A stretch of DNA of 64,000 nt from Paraescarpia echinospica (GCA_020002185.1 CM034532.1:28442144-28506143), one strand, 5' to 3'; shown: positions 12,938 to 25,568, numbered from the stretch's first letter. Translations and numbers: made by a program. The notes: generated from the sequence alone by a model not told the origin.

Positions 12938-13019
12938 GTCAACAGTAGTGTAGTATAGAGTTTGTGGGACCTCATCCTGCGGCGAAAATCCGCCTCCATG
13001 ATCCAAATCTAAGATGGCG
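12938..13019 (+). repeat. left terminal inverted repeat of the virus-like element
   Basis: Contains 'gggacctcatcctgcggcga' and 'aatccgcctccatg'. The same sequence, with a few substitutions and one 2-bp difference, is found inverted at 37881-37966. A CACGTG lies just inside, at about 13028. Confidence 0.8.
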
Positions 13020-13147
13020 CCTGTTTCCACGTGACCTAGCTCCCCCTAGCGGAAAGAAGTGTAAGTAGTGGCTGTTGCAGAGGGGTGAATGAGCGTGTTA
13101 CGACCTCTGGCGGAATGTTATGGAGGTTCCTGCGGGACTTAGAGATA

Positions 13148-13255
<108 letters not shown>

Positions 13256-13533
13256 CGTGTATGAAAGAACTAACGAAACACAAGAGTATACGAGTGCACA
13301 CGAATTTTATTGACGAAGCTGATACAAGAAACCGTGTTTTAGTCACCGACGACGATATGTGACAAGACTTGCGGGTGAGCGAACACCACGTCAGCGGTCG
13401 TGAGCTTAGGGGTCATGACGACCACGCCAGTGGCTAGTAGGATGGTAGTACGACTTACGGGTGTGTGAGCACCGCGTCATAGGCTCGAATCATATAATGA
13501 TGATGATGATACCTGTCCGTTAATGAAACACGG

Positions 13534-13986
13534 TTATTGCAGTTGTTTAAGCCAATCAAATACACGGCAGTCGTTGGTTACCAGATCAGTGCCGAAACCG
13601 TTTACGAATTCCTTCATGGAAAGTCCACGACAACGAAACATGAGATAAGCAACACAGTAGTGTCCTCAAACGTTAGACACGGGACTCTGCAGTCTCTTTG
13701 AATTATGAGTCCACGTTACACAATGTTTATTCAAGAATCGGCGGAACTCGACGTGTCGCGGCGCCAAGCTGTAAGAGCAGAAGTATTCACCGCGACCTTT
13801 GGCGTCTACGTAGAGCGCTATCTAATATTCGCCGGGTTTACCCGCGTCGTGCGTGTTGCACACGAAGGCGACGGGGTAAGCGTCTATCTGAAGAGCGAAT
13901 AGTACGTCTTTGGGTACGATCTCACGTATGATGGCACGGGCGTGCGAATCGAGGGTGAGTAGGCGAACGAGCTGCAGGGTTTCCAT
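13534..13986 (-). pseudogene. adenovirus-type cysteine protease (broken)
   Basis: Maturation protease of the adenain/Ulp1 fold, which cleaves capsid precursors in adenovirus- and Maverick-type elements. The minus-strand frame starts with the ATG at 13986, overlapping the stop of the capsid gene as TGATG. It shows an N-terminal leucine-rich segment, CNTHDAGKPGEY, GRGEYFCSYSL, EFRRFLNKHC, and the region around the nucleophilic cysteine, GHYCVAYLMFRCRG. Two in-frame stops break it: TAG at 13822-13824, where the family has a tryptophan, and TGA at 13666-13668, just before GHYC. It ends at TAA 13534-13536. The context, next to the capsid gene, fits its role. The family call is confident from motif order; activity is not expected. 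Confidence 0.75.
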
Positions 13987-15197
13987 CAGTAGTCGTAGAT
14001 GACGTTGCGACTCTTGTCGATCTCCAGCACGGTCTCAAACTCGGCGTAGGCGATGACGTTCACAGTGGTCGTCCGCGCGTCGCGGAAATGAAACTCCTTT
14101 TGTACCAGATGGAAGCAGCAGTCGTCGCACGCATCGGGGGTGAGGTCCAAGCCGAAGAAGGTGTAGCCGTGTCGGAAGTCGGCGCTAGACAAGCCGTTGC
14201 CTTCGTCCTGCCACACCTTACCCGTCGAGGTGAACAGGTTGTGGTAGCACCTGACAAAGAGGTCGTCGTCGAAATTGGGCTGGAAAGATTTGGAGGGTAT
14301 CTGTCGTCCGTCGACGTACACGGCGAGGAAGTTGATGTAGTTGTTTTTTGCGTGAAAGGAATTTCTGGCGTAGCTTCCGTTGTAGGCGTTGTTATCGATG
14401 CAGCACAGCACGAGACGTTTCGGAAGAGTGCCAAGAAAGAGATTCTCGTGCGTGTGCGAGCGGGTACCAATTGGAATGGAGTAGACCTTGCAGTTGACGG
14501 GTCGCATCGGATACTTGGCGGTGGTTTTTTCGAGGGCTTTGATGTGAGCCATCTGCACGCCCGGATTCAGGGTGGCCTTCTTGACGAACAGTGTAGCGTT
14601 GACGATCTCGACGCCGTTGATGAGGAATTTATCCTGTAGGAACAGGTCCACGTGGAGACGACCCATCATGTCGACCACGCGACTCTGGACGATCATGTTG
14701 CGTCTGGTGACGAAACCCGCGTTGGCTGCATCGCCGGCATCTATTTCGACGGCTTCCATACGATTGCCCGTGTCCTTGTGCCACATCTGACTCGTCAGTT
14801 GCGTCTCCTTGGCATCGTCGCCGTAACTGAGCAGCGTCACTATGTAGGCGCGGTACGGGTACGTGTTGGTCGAGGGAGTCACGAGCGTTCCGTTCAGGTA
14901 GACGTCGACCTGACTGAACAGCGAATGGAGCCAGTTATTCACGGGACCGACGGGATCGGCGGCGGCGAGGTCGGCTCCGTCGACACGCGTCACCTTCGCC
15001 TGAACGTGTAGCATCGTGCTGGCGAGATCCAGGTAATCGTCTCCCGAACCGGGTATGACGAATTCGATCGATCCGCCCGAGTCGAGTTGGTGTTGTTCCG
15101 TGTGACTATCGATGATGCTGGTCTGAGTCGGAGGCACGGTGAAGAGATCGAGCTCGCTCTTGATGCCCTCACACGATAGTTTATGCACGAACGCCAT
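13986..15197 (-). CDS. capsid-like protein, F54H12.2 family
   Basis: An intact ORF of 403 codons from Met 15197 (MAFVHKLSCEGIKSEL). The frame is open further up, to a GTG at 15218, but the ATG matches the usual family start. It is recognised as the widespread 'F54H12.2-like' family by VPPTQTS, EFVIPGSGDDYLDLAST, PVNNWLHSLFSQVDVYLNG and YPYRAYIVTLLSYG. Members occur beside DNA polymerase, ATPase and protease genes in Maverick/adintovirus-type elements, and I infer that they are the major capsid protein with a jelly-roll fold. It is the only large gene of the element without an internal stop. It overlaps the upstream basic-protein gene by 17 nt and the downstream protease start by 1 nt. Confidence 0.75.
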   Translation of the reverse strand: MAFVHKLSCEGIKSELDLFTVPPTQTSIIDSHTEQHQLDSGGSIEFVIPGSGDDYLDLASTMLHVQAKVTRVDGADLAAADPVGPVNNWLHSLFSQVDVYLNGTLVTPSTNTYPYRAYIVTLLSYGDDAKETQLTSQMWHKDTGNRMEAVEIDAGDAANAGFVTRRNMIVQSRVVDMMGRLHVDLFLQDKFLINGVEIVNATLFVKKATLNPGVQMAHIKALEKTTAKYPMRPVNCKVYSIPIGTRSHTHENLFLGTLPKRLVLCCIDNNAYNGSYARNSFHAKNNYINFLAVYVDGRQIPSKSFQPNFDDDLFVRCYHNLFTSTGKVWQDEGNGLSSADFRHGYTFFGLDLTPDACDDCCFHLVQKEFHFRDARTTTVNVIAYAEFETVLEIDKSRNVIYDY

Positions 15198-15471
15198 CGT
15201 CGTATATATCGGACTCACGTGTCGTCCTCTGCTTCCTCTTGCGTCTTCCGGCTGTACTGACTCGTTTGGTAGCGGGTGCGCGTCTTATACGGTTACGCGG
15301 TTGCACGCCAGTGGTCAAGAGGTCGCTCATCATGTCTCTACCGGCAGCGGTGACGCGACGTTTGGCGGCCGTTCTGATGTTCTGACCCGACAGGACGTCG
15401 TCGGCTATTCGTGCGCCGGTCGACACCGCTCTCCTTCCCAACGCCACGGCACCTCTCTTGACGAGCGGCAT
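15181..15471 (-). CDS. small basic core-like protein upstream of the capsid gene
   Basis: 96 codons from the first ATG (15471), rich in Arg/Lys/Ala: KRGAVALGRRAVSTGARIAD, then DVLSGQN, ending in RRKRKQRTTRESDIYDDG. Coding-looking sequence of the same frame (YYSRQAGGA, ARYQRGHGLCSLFGGLLRSV) continues upstream to about 15577 without any ATG, so the original start is probably lost or non-ATG. It is the gene usually found immediately before the F54H12.2-type capsid gene; a DNA-binding or virion-core role is inferred from its charge and position. Confidence 0.6.
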   Translation of the reverse strand: MPLVKRGAVALGRRAVSTGARIADDVLSGQNIRTAAKRRVTAAGRDMMSDLLTTGVQPRNRIRRAPATKRVSTAGRRKRKQRTTRESDIYDDGVRA

Positions 15472-15595
15472 GACGCTACGCAGTAGACCTCCGAATAGAC
15501 TACATAGTCCGTGTCCTCGTTGGTATCGGGCACCCGCGAAATAGAGAAGCGCACCGCCCGCTTGACGAGAGTAGTAGTCGTTGTAATTAATCTCT

Positions 15596-15746
15596 CTAGA
15601 ACAGTGCCGTCCGTCGCCGTTGGAAATGAAGTTTCACCTTCACCTGCACAGGTACGTAGTGAGTCTTGTCAAAGGTCTTCGACACGATGTCGCCGTGGCT
15701 ACCGCTCAGCGGGACAATGCGCAGCAGTGGTACGAGGCTGTCACCG
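15596..15746 (-). pseudogene. 3' remnant of the split capsid-associated gene
   Basis: Encodes the C-terminal block DSLVPLLRIVPLSG, KTFDKTHYVPV and LHFQRRRTALF, then a TAG at 15596-15598. Its 5' part is at 25569-26232, on the far side of the LTR retrotransposon. Both flanks of the retrotransposon carry the same CACCG, and the frame is continuous across it once one copy is discounted. The segment between THYVPV and the basic tail is shorter than I expect for the family, suggesting an additional internal deletion. Confidence 0.75.
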
Positions 15747-16534
15747 TGTAGCATTTCTGCTATTTATGGATGTTTAAATCTACTTTCCTGAGGTTTAATT
15801 TTAGAAATGAGGAAGGTCAAGCCAGTAGACAGACATATTATTAACCAACCGCCTTAGTTACGTAATTACAGCAACTCGGTTGCAGATGCGCTCAGTGGGG
15901 CGAGGTATTCTGTTGCTAGCGTTTCTAGGCCAGCAGGTGGTTTCACTGTAATCTTAGAGGGTGTTCCACAATGCCTAGTTTGAATTGTATATTGCTTTAG
16001 CCAATATAAATTATGGAAACCTGTCATATGATGTGTAATTAGGTCTGTTTATATAAACGTCTGTTGTACGCATTTCGCCATCTGGGCGCTGGCGAAGGAC
16101 TGGGACAGATCCAGGGTTGAACGAGACAGGTTGCCCTGCTGCCTTGAGAATGGCAAGTCAAGTCGTAAAGCGTGGTAGGAATCGTTAACGTGGGTTACGT
16201 TCATAGCTTTTGTGTGTGTGTAATATTCAGTGTCCAGAGTGACTGTTCGATCGAGCTTCGAAGAATCCATGCCGCCACGTCAGCAGTATATTGAGACAAC
16301 GTTCTGGTCGGCCCCAACGTATTTGCGTCGATGAGCGATAATCGCGACGCGCTCACCCAGCTCGGGCCATACTCGAACAGCGGACTCACAGCGACATCGT
16401 CAGAAAGCTTGACCGAATGCGACTCGCAGCGGCCGGCGGTAAACGTATACTGCCAGGCGTCGTCATTCGCACGAACGAAATATTCAGTGTTATTGTTTAT
16501 TATGTTCTATTAAGATTTGGTTACGGGATTGTTC
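15747..16534 (+). repeat. 5' LTR
   Basis: From about 15811 to 16532 it matches the 3' LTR over blocks such as 'ttagttacgtaattacagca', 'tctaggccagcaggtggttt' and 'ggttacgggatt'. Compared with the 3' LTR it has about 80 extra bp (16083-16165) and lacks about 600 bp present at 24690-25320. The first 60 bp have no clear match in the 3' copy, so the outer border is set by the target duplication. Confidence 0.7.
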
Positions 16535-17064
16535 CGTGGCTAGAGACGGAACCTACATATATTCCAGTAGCTGTAGTGTAGGGTAATTCACACGCCCCTT
16601 GTCGTTTCTGCCCGGACTTAATTTTGAGTCCCATATTTCTCGTTATATTTATAGTGTGTCATTCACGTTTTGAGGCATTAGACTTGTTTATTACAGCAGT
16701 AAAGGACCATGAATTAATCGTATAATTATTGCAAGTAGGAGCTTTGTTATTTTTCAGCTGTACGAGGAAGTTGAATTACTTGTTGCATTTGCTGAGTTGG
16801 CATTGGGTAGATTGAAGTCCCACAGAATGTCCGTGTGTTGAAAGTTGACACGGCGTGGTTGAAGTCGTATAATGATTTCATTATTCCAGTCTTATGAGAA
16901 GATTGTGTGGAATGTTGTAGCGTAGCTAACACTTTTGTTGTTTACAGGTGATTCACCTTTTGTATTACTTAAACGTGATATCCGTTTAGTGATTATTTCG
17001 TGTGTTGCACTAATTTGTAAACATTGATCTTGCTCAATTAATTGAGTTAGGCGAGAAGTTAGGG
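16535..17064 (+). other. leader between 5' LTR and gag
   Basis: Noncoding leader region. Just after the LTR there is a small hairpin-forming stretch with 'gttccgt' and 'acggaac'. No primer-binding site could be assigned with confidence. Confidence 0.4.
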
Positions 17065-18170
17065 TTGACAGGTCCCGAACTCCAGGCATTTGTTCGCGAT
17101 GAACAAGGAACCGCCCGGTCTGAGCGACAGGCCGCTCGCGAGGCGGAGAAAGAGAGGCTCCAGGCCGATATGGAGATACGCGCGCGTGAAATGGAGCATG
17201 AAGAAAAGATGGCCAGGCTCCACGACGAGGCTACGACCGTAGAGAACCGAGATTCGGTGAGTAATGCTTCAGCCATTACTAAGGGAGTCCGTAGTCCTCC
17301 GTTACCCTGTTTTAACGAAGACAGGGATTCGATTGATGCATATCTCCAGCGATTTGAAAGATATGTGCGGAAAGCCAGGGTTGGGAGCGCGATAATTACG
17401 CTATTTTTCTGAGTGCATTGTTAACCGGTCATGCGCTAGAAGTTTATTCCCGTTCCCCGATTTCCGTGGCCAACGATTATGACCAATTAAAGCAAGAATT
17501 GCTAGGATGTTACCGACTGACTGTAGGCGATTTTCGTAAGAAGTTTTACACCTGTTCTCTAAATTCGACCGAAACAGTGTCGCAGTATTTTGCTCGTATG
17601 GAGCATTATTTGACTCAGTGGATTTCTTTGTCAAACATTAATGAGTCTTTCGAGGGCCTTAAGGAACTCATCCTGAGAGAGCAATTGTTGTTTATGTGCC
17701 CTAGGGAACTGTCCGTGTTTCTGGGGGAACACAAACCGGTGGTGAAAGAGAATTTGTTAGAGTTTGTGAGAACATTTACAGATGCCCATTCATCACATGG
17801 TAAACGGGAAAATCGTAGAGACCGAGTCCGACCAACTCCCGTCCCTTCACCCGTCCCGAAAAGTAGATCAGGGGAGGGGAGGTACCCTATTTCTAACCCT
17901 ACCCCGCGGCCCATTCCTCCACCGCGTACATGTTTCCTTTGTAATCGGCCAGGTCACATCGCGAAACAGTGTACAGTGGGAGTGCAGAATAGGAATCCTC
18001 CACCGCAAAGGATGAAACCAGTGGTTGGAAATTGTGCAGGTGTGCTAAACCAGAATTCCTCTAGTCACCAATGTCCAGTGGGTGGGATTGATGTCACGTT
18101 GCAATGTGAATGTAAGATCCCCGTAATTGCTAGTGCGTCATTGAAGTCCCGACTGCCCGGTGCTATGTAA
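17065..18170 (+). pseudogene. gag: gag polyprotein (frameshifted)
   Basis: Structural protein of the LTR element. The first part (17065-17412) has a coiled, highly charged region (REAEKERLQADMEIRAREME) and the start of the capsid domain with YLQRFERY. A one-base frameshift near 17385-17400 moves the frame to 17418-18170, which continues with LTGHALEVYSRSP, FYTCSLNSTETVSQYFARME and a CCHC zinc knuckle CFLCNRPGHIAKQC near codon 173. It ends with a TAA at 18168-18170, inside what should be the protease region. Confidence 0.75.
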
Positions 18171-18600
18171 GAACTCCCTTTTTCACAGGAGAAATTGAAG
18201 CCCTATGTCTAAACAACCCCGTTTATGACTTAGTCATTGGCAACGTTGATGAACTAAATTTGCCCTGTTCCGATAACAGTGAAGGTTCAGGTGGTGTCTC
18301 CGTTACTGTTGAGGCCCCTTTGAATGACACCCCAGTCACCGATTGTGCTGTAGAAACCCGTGCTCAACGGGAGCGCCTTTCCAAGCCCACAAAACCTTTA
18401 ATAGTGCCTCAAGTTGTTGGTGCAAGTATATCCGCCGATGATTTCTTGAGAGAGCAAAAGAGGGATGAGACCTTAAAGAAATGCTTTGATTCGGCTGAAG
18501 AGACTAAAGGGAAACCTAAGGGAGAACAAACAAGTCAATTCGTGATAAAAAGGGGCTCCTTTATCGTCTGTATCAGAAAGAGAAAGAGGGTGAGACTGTG
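18171..18600 (+). pseudogene. protease/linker remnant upstream of integrase
   Basis: The frame over about 18178-18300 reads FFTGEIEALC then NNPVYDLVIGNVDELN, the C-terminal end of the aspartic protease in Gmr1-like elements. No D-T/S-G active-site triad is visible between the gag zinc knuckle and this point, so the catalytic part seems deleted. A linker (LREQKRDETLKKCFDSAEE) follows, and a one-base indel near 18548 breaks the frame before integrase. Confidence 0.55.
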
Positions 18601-19290
18601 AAAGACCTAGTAGTTCCCCGAGTTTTGCGCAATCGAGTCATGACGTTAGGACACGAAACCATCCTATCTGGACATCAGGGAATTAGGAAGTCGCTAGACA
18701 GAATCCTCCTTAACTTCTACTGGCCAGGCATAGTGGGTGATGTCCACATATTCTGCCAGTCATGTGACATCTGTCAGAGGACCGTTAGTCGAGGCAGTGT
18801 CCCTAAGGCTACTGTACAAATGATCCCCATCGTAAACACGCCCTTTGAAAAGGTAGCGATATATTTGGTAGGTCCCATAACCCCAGTGACAGAGAGAGGT
18901 AATCGGTGGATCTTAACCCTGGTAGATTTCCCTACTAGATACCCAGAAGCGGTAGCAGGGTCGAATATCGACACGGAAACGATAGCAGAGGCTCATCTGA
19001 ACATTTTCTCAAGGGTGGGTCTGCCTAAAGTAGTACTAAGCGATAATGGCAGTCAGTTCGTGTCAAAAACTATGACCGAGGTAGCAAGGTTACTCTCTAT
19101 CCAACAAGTCCACTCTTCTCCTTACCATCCCATGGCAAATGGATTGGTAGAGAAATGGAACGGTACCTTAAAACGGATGCTAAGGCGGATGTGCTCTGAA
19201 CGTCCACGAGACTGTGAGCGGTATCTGGAACCTTTCATGTTTGCATACCGCGAAGCACCACAGGAGAGCATGACATTTTCCCCCTTTTGA
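18601..19290 (+). pseudogene. integrase, located upstream of RT
   Basis: Has the N-terminal HHCC zinc finger (LGHETILSGHQG; FCQSCDICQ) and the rve core. The core keeps LSDNGSQF (second D, residue 149) and NGLVEKWNGT (E, residue 185), with 35 residues between them. The first catalytic Asp is replaced by Tyr in AIYLVGP, so the triad is broken. One extra T in 'ttttccccctttt' (about 19287) ends the frame just before the expected ELLYGR motif, which continues in the next frame. The GPY/F module that follows (residues in the next ORF, near 19570) confirms that integrase is N-terminal to RT here. Confidence 0.85.
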
Positions 19291-19321
19291 GTTACTCTAT
19301 GGAAGGACAGTCAGGGGACCT

Positions 19322-21175
19322 ATGATGATTCTTAGAAAGTTATGGGAGAATGAGAAACCAGACGATGAGCTAGTAGAAACGTACCAGTACGTAGTGGATC
19401 TCCGTAATCGGATAGAATCAACCTGCGAACTAGCTAGAGAGAATCTTAAGAATTATCAAGATCGGTATAAGGAACACTTTGATCGAAAGGCCAAGGTGAG
19501 AACCCTAGAAGTAGGAGACAAAGCCCTCATCCTTCTCCCCACTGATTCAAACAAGTTGCTCATGCAATGGAAGGGTCCATATGAGGTGATAGAGAGAGTG
19601 GGGATAAACGATTACCGGGTAAAGATAGGAGATAATCGTAAACTCTTCCACATCAACATGATGAAGAAATACTATGAGAGAGGTAATGTGGAGATGCTAG
19701 GTTTAGCTGTTGTTGTCGAAGAACAACCTGAATGTGAGACTGATGAGGATTTTCCCATTCCTGAGAGACAGGAAAACATTGGGGATGTCCATGTGAGTGA
19801 TAGTTTATCACCTGATCAGACACGAGACTTGAAACAGCTAATGGAAGAATTTCCTTCCATCTTTTCGAGCACTCCGGGGCAAACTAGTCTCTTGTCCCAT
19901 GTTGAGGTAACGTCCTCTAGTCCCGTGAGATGCAAACCGTACCCTATTCCATTAGCCAAGTTAGGAGTGGTAAAACAGGAGGTTGGGAAGATGCGAGAAA
20001 TGGGCGTGATTGAGCCATCTCATTCACCGTACTCATCGCCTTTGTTGCTAATTCGTAAATCTGACTCCACATACAGACCGGTAGTAGATTTTCGCCAGTT
20101 AAACAAGGTTACTAAATTCGATGCAGAACCTATGCCAAATCCCGATACTATCTTGGCTGAGGTGGGGCAGGATAGGTACTTGTCCAAACTAGATTTCTGC
20201 AAAGGCTACTGGCAAATAAGGATGGAACCGGAAGATAAGGAGAAAACCGCATTTTGTACTCCCCAAGGGTTGTTCCAATTCTGCGTCATGCCTTTCGGTC
20301 TAGTCAACGCCGGCGCATCGTACAGTCGCATGATGCGCATACTTTTAGATGGCCTCGGTGGTGTTACCAATTATGTTGACAATGTACTGATTCACACCTC
20401 AACATGGGCCGATCACTTATCAACATTGCAGGCAGTGTTCTTCCGAGTGAGACAAGCGGGTCTCACAATAAAACCGTCGAAGTGTTTTCTTGGGTTTGAA
20501 TCCGTCGATTTCCTGGGGCACCAAGTAGGACAAGGAGAAGTGAAGACCCAGGAAGACAAGGTAAACAAGATTAGGAATGCGCCCATTCCTACCACGAAGA
20601 AACAAGTGAGGTCTTTTCTAGGTTTGGCAGGATATAACCGGAAGTTTGTTAATGGGTATTCCAGAATCGCGGCTCCATTGACTGATCTCACAAAGGCAAA
20701 ACAGCCTAACAAGGTAAGTTGGAATGATGAGGCGGATAAGGCCTTCATTCAACTGAAGCAGGCCCTGGGTAAGGCGCCTATCCTCAAATTGCCAGACGTC
20801 AACAGACCCTTTGTCTTGCGTACAGATGAGTCCGATACCGGACTCGGAGCAATGTTATTCCAAGAGAATAACGGAGTCTTATTCCCAGTCGCGTTTGCGA
20901 GCAAGAAGCTCAATCCCACGCAGAGGCGATATTCCGTAGTAGAAAGAGAATGTCTGGCAATTGTTTGGGGACTCGAGAAATTTAACTTATACCTATATGT
21001 GCGAAGTTTCATTGTGCAGTGTGATCAACGATCCCTGAAATTCCTAAACACTGCGAAGTTGACAAACAATCGCATTATGCGATGGGCTCTTAAAGTCCAA
21101 CCCTATCGTTTCCGGGTAGAGTCAATCCATGGAACAGATAACATAGGTGTAGACTACCTAAGCCGAATGGAATAG
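19322..21175 (+). pseudogene. pol: integrase tail, reverse transcriptase and RNase H
   Basis: 617 codons. Order: C-terminal integrase GPY/F-like module (WKGPYEVIERVG...KIGDNRKLFHINMMKKYYER), an acidic linker, then RT with PVVDFRQLNKVT, LSKLDFCKGYWQI, FCVMPFGLVNAGASY and the catalytic box as YVDNV. The usual YVDD has lost its second Asp. RNase H follows with RTDESDTGLGA, ERECLAIVWGLEKF and VQCDQRSLKF and ends in DYLSRME, a normal element terminus. The frame is open throughout, but the YVDN change and the broken upstream frames argue against activity. Confidence 0.88.
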
Positions 21176-21277
21176 ATGTAGGTTCCATCAAATTAGTTGA
21201 GACAATGAAGTGTCATTGACCCTCACATAATAGGTATAACCGAATCATGGGCAACCGCCGATGTATCAGATGCCGAA

Positions 21278-21882
21278 TTGGGACTGACAGGATATGTAAT
21301 GTTTAGGAAAGATAGAATAGGAAGAAGGGGAGGTGGAGTTATTTTATATATTAAAGAATCTATCCAGGCTTATGAAATAAAATTAGACAGAGAAGCAGAT
21401 TGCGAAGAAGCTGTTTGGTGTAACATAGTTACAGGAAAGTCAACGTTAACGGTTGGATTAGTTTATCGAAGTCCAAACATAAGCATAGAAGAGAATGAAA
21501 AAATACAAAACGCTATAAGGGAAGTGAGCAAACGGGACTGTGTTATTATGGGGGATTTCAACCATGGGCATATAAAATGGAAATCTCTACAGAGTATGGG
21601 TAGTGAGGACCACAAGATTTAGTTTTAGTACAAGATAGTTTCCTTTTTCAACATGTGCTAGAACCAACCAGGGGAGAGAATGTGTTAGACATAGTTTTGT
21701 CCTCGCAGAATGAATTAGTTGACAATGTCAGGGTATGTGAGCCACTGGGGAATAATGATCACAACCAGATACATTTTACCATCAAAGTAAAATCAGAAAG
21801 GAATAGTAAAAAGCAGTACAGGAGAAATTTCCACAAAGGAAAATATAAGTACATAAGGAAATATTTAGCAAAGATAGACTGA
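21278..21882 (+). pseudogene. LINE apurinic/apyrimidinic endonuclease domain
   Basis: Two frames, 21278-21622 and 21655-21882, give RRGGGVILYIKESI, VGLVYRSPN, VIMGDFNHGHIKW and ENVLDIVLSSQNELVDN, then LGNNDHNQIHF. These are the GGG, GDFN and SDH-type motifs of the LINE exonuclease-endonuclease-phosphatase domain (the last as NDHNQI). A small deletion/frameshift at 21620 separates them. Confidence 0.75.
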
Positions 21883-21931
21883 AGAATAAGACAGCAACAG
21901 AATGCTGGAATATCTTAAAGAGTGAAATTGA

Positions 21932-23903
21932 ATGCATCATCGTCAAATTTGTTCCCTTAAAAAACACGGGAAGCGGTCCAAAAAGAAACACTTATCGAAA
22001 GAAGCCATTATAAAAATTAAGTATAAACAAATGATGTGGAAGTCATATAGACGTACTGGAAATGACGAAGACTACAACATTTATAAAGAAGCACTAAACC
22101 AAGCTACAGCTGAAATTAGAAATTCAAAGAGAAGCTATGAACATAAATTAGCTTGTAATATAAAACATGACAGCAAGAGTTTTTATGCATATGTTCGAAG
22201 CAAACAGAAAGTTCAGGATAAGGTCGGTCCTCTGGAAGATAGTGCTGGAAATATAATATCAGAAGGATTCTTAATGGCAGAAGACCTGAATGAGTAGTTT
22301 AGTTCAGTGTTTACCAGAGAAGACACTAGTTCACTGCCAGTACCAGAGGCTAAGTTCAAGGGGGCAGAATCAGACTATTTAAGACAGTTAATTGTAACCC
22401 CAGAAATGGTAGCTAAGAAAATCAGGGCTATGAAGGATAATAAATCACCTGGAGTGGATGGTATTCCACCCAAACTACTATTGGAAATTGTAGAACAAAT
22501 TAGCATACCGCTTGCAACAGTTTTCAACTTGTCATTAGAAGAGGGAGTGGTTCCTTTAGAATGGAAAGAAGCAAACATTATACCGTTATTCAAAAAAGGT
22601 TCGAGAAACAAGTCAAATAATTATAGACCAGTTAGTTTAACATCAGTGATTTGTAAATTATTAGAAAGACTAATTAAAGATCACATGGTGGATTTTCTTG
22701 TTAAACATAACTTGATAAACCCATATCAACATGGGTTTCTAAAAACGAGGTCATGCTTAACAAATATGTTATGTTTCTTGGAAGATATCACTAAGTGGGT
22801 AGATGATGGATCACCAGTAGATATCATCTACTTAGATTTTCAAAAAGCTTTCGACAAAGTGCCACATCAGAGATTACTGCTTAAACTAAAGGCCCATGGC
22901 ATAGGAAATGGTATAATTAACTGGATAGAAAAATGGCTGATTGACAGAAGACAACGGGTAGTTGTTGATGGGGAGGCTTCAAACTGGAAATCAGTTTTGA
23001 GTGGGGTTCCACAGGGATCAGTACTGGGACCTATATTATTCTTAATATATATAAACGATTTGGACGATGATATAGCTAGCAAGGTGTTGAAATTTGCAGA
23101 TGATACAAAAGTGTTTAGAAGGATTAAAAGTGATGGAGATAGACAGCATTTACAAGATGATCTTGACAGGTTGATCAAATGGTCTGAAAAGTGGAAAAAG
23201 GTTGTTCAATTTTGGGAAATGTAAATATATTCACACAGGACATGGGAACGAATATGTAGAATATACAATGGGGAGAACTGTACTAAATACTACTGTAAAA
23301 GAAAAAGACTTAGGGCTGACAGTTAGTGCTGACATGAAGGTTTCAGAGCAGTGTGGAATTGCAGCTTCAAAAGGAAATAAAATCCTTGGATTGATTAGGC
23401 GAAATATAGCATATAAAGAAAAAGAACTACTAATACCGCTGTACAAAACAATAGTTAGGCCTCATTTAGAATATTGTATACAAGTGTGGAGGCCATACCG
23501 CAAGAAGGACATGGATATGCTAGAAAGAGTACAGAGGAGAGCGACTAATATGATACCAAAACTGAGGGATCTTAGTTATGAAAAACGCCTAATAGAATGT
23601 GGTTTAACAACACTAGAGACCAAGAGATTGAGAGGAGATCAGATAGAAGTGTTCAAAATATTGAATGGTTATGAAAATATTGATAGAAATATGTTTTTTT
23701 TAGTTAAGAAAGATAGAAAGACTAGAGGACATGAAGTTACATTAGTAAAGGAACAGTGTAGATTAGACGTAAGAAAGTATTCATTTTCACAAAGGGCTGT
23801 GAATGTATGGAATAGATTATCTGATGATTGTGTGGGTGCTAGTAGTGTGAATATGTTTAAAAATAAAATCGACACATACCTCAGGAGGGCTGGATATGTG
23901 TAG
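21932..23903 (+). pseudogene. LINE reverse transcriptase and C-terminal region
   Basis: Three frame segments (21932-22297, 22307-23224, 23202-23903). RT shows DNKSPGVDGIPPKLL, NYRPVSLTSVICKLLE, YLDFQKAFDKVPH, SGVPQGSVLGPILFLIYIND and FADDTKVF, with an intact ADD. After a frameshift near 23200 come NFGKCKYIHTGHG, LGLIRRNIAYKEKE and the terminal NKIDTYLRRAGYV. A stop at 22295 and the frameshift make it nonfunctional. Confidence 0.82.
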
Positions 23904-24123
23904 ATAAAAGGGTTGGGCTCTCGATAAGCCAAAGGGCTTCCTTGTCCACCTGCCATCTAGAGTTAATTCTCTGGATGGCAATCTTGTTAAATCTTGTTAA
24001 ATCTTGTCATGAATTTTTGTGTGCAACTAGATAGTTACTAGTTCGGCGAGTGATCGCCATGTTATTTATTGTATTAAATGTAATGTATTAAATTAGTGTA
24101 TTAAATTTATTCCTTAATACTTT

Positions 24124-25568
<1,445 letters not shown>

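Larger units (their letters stand above)
21215..24060 (+). mobile_element. 5'-truncated non-LTR retrotransposon (CR1/Rex1-like) nested in the LTR element
   Basis: Starts within the endonuclease domain (about 21215, IIGITESW) directly after the LTR element's RNase H and ends shortly after the ORF2 stop, with a tail that repeats 'aaatcttgtt' three times (23984-24008). It sits in the 3' untranslated region of the LTR element and has the same orientation. Family level is uncertain; apurinic endonuclease plus this RT type fits the CR1/Jockey group. Confidence 0.75.

Noticed and set aside
14088..15011. Long plus-strand ORFs opposite the capsid-like gene
   Set aside because: Shadow frames of the minus-strand gene; no homology, and codon pattern explained by the true strand.
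18601..19290. Integrase of the virus-like element
   Set aside because: It lies between the LTRs on the plus strand, in line with gag and RT, and belongs to the nested LTR retrotransposon.
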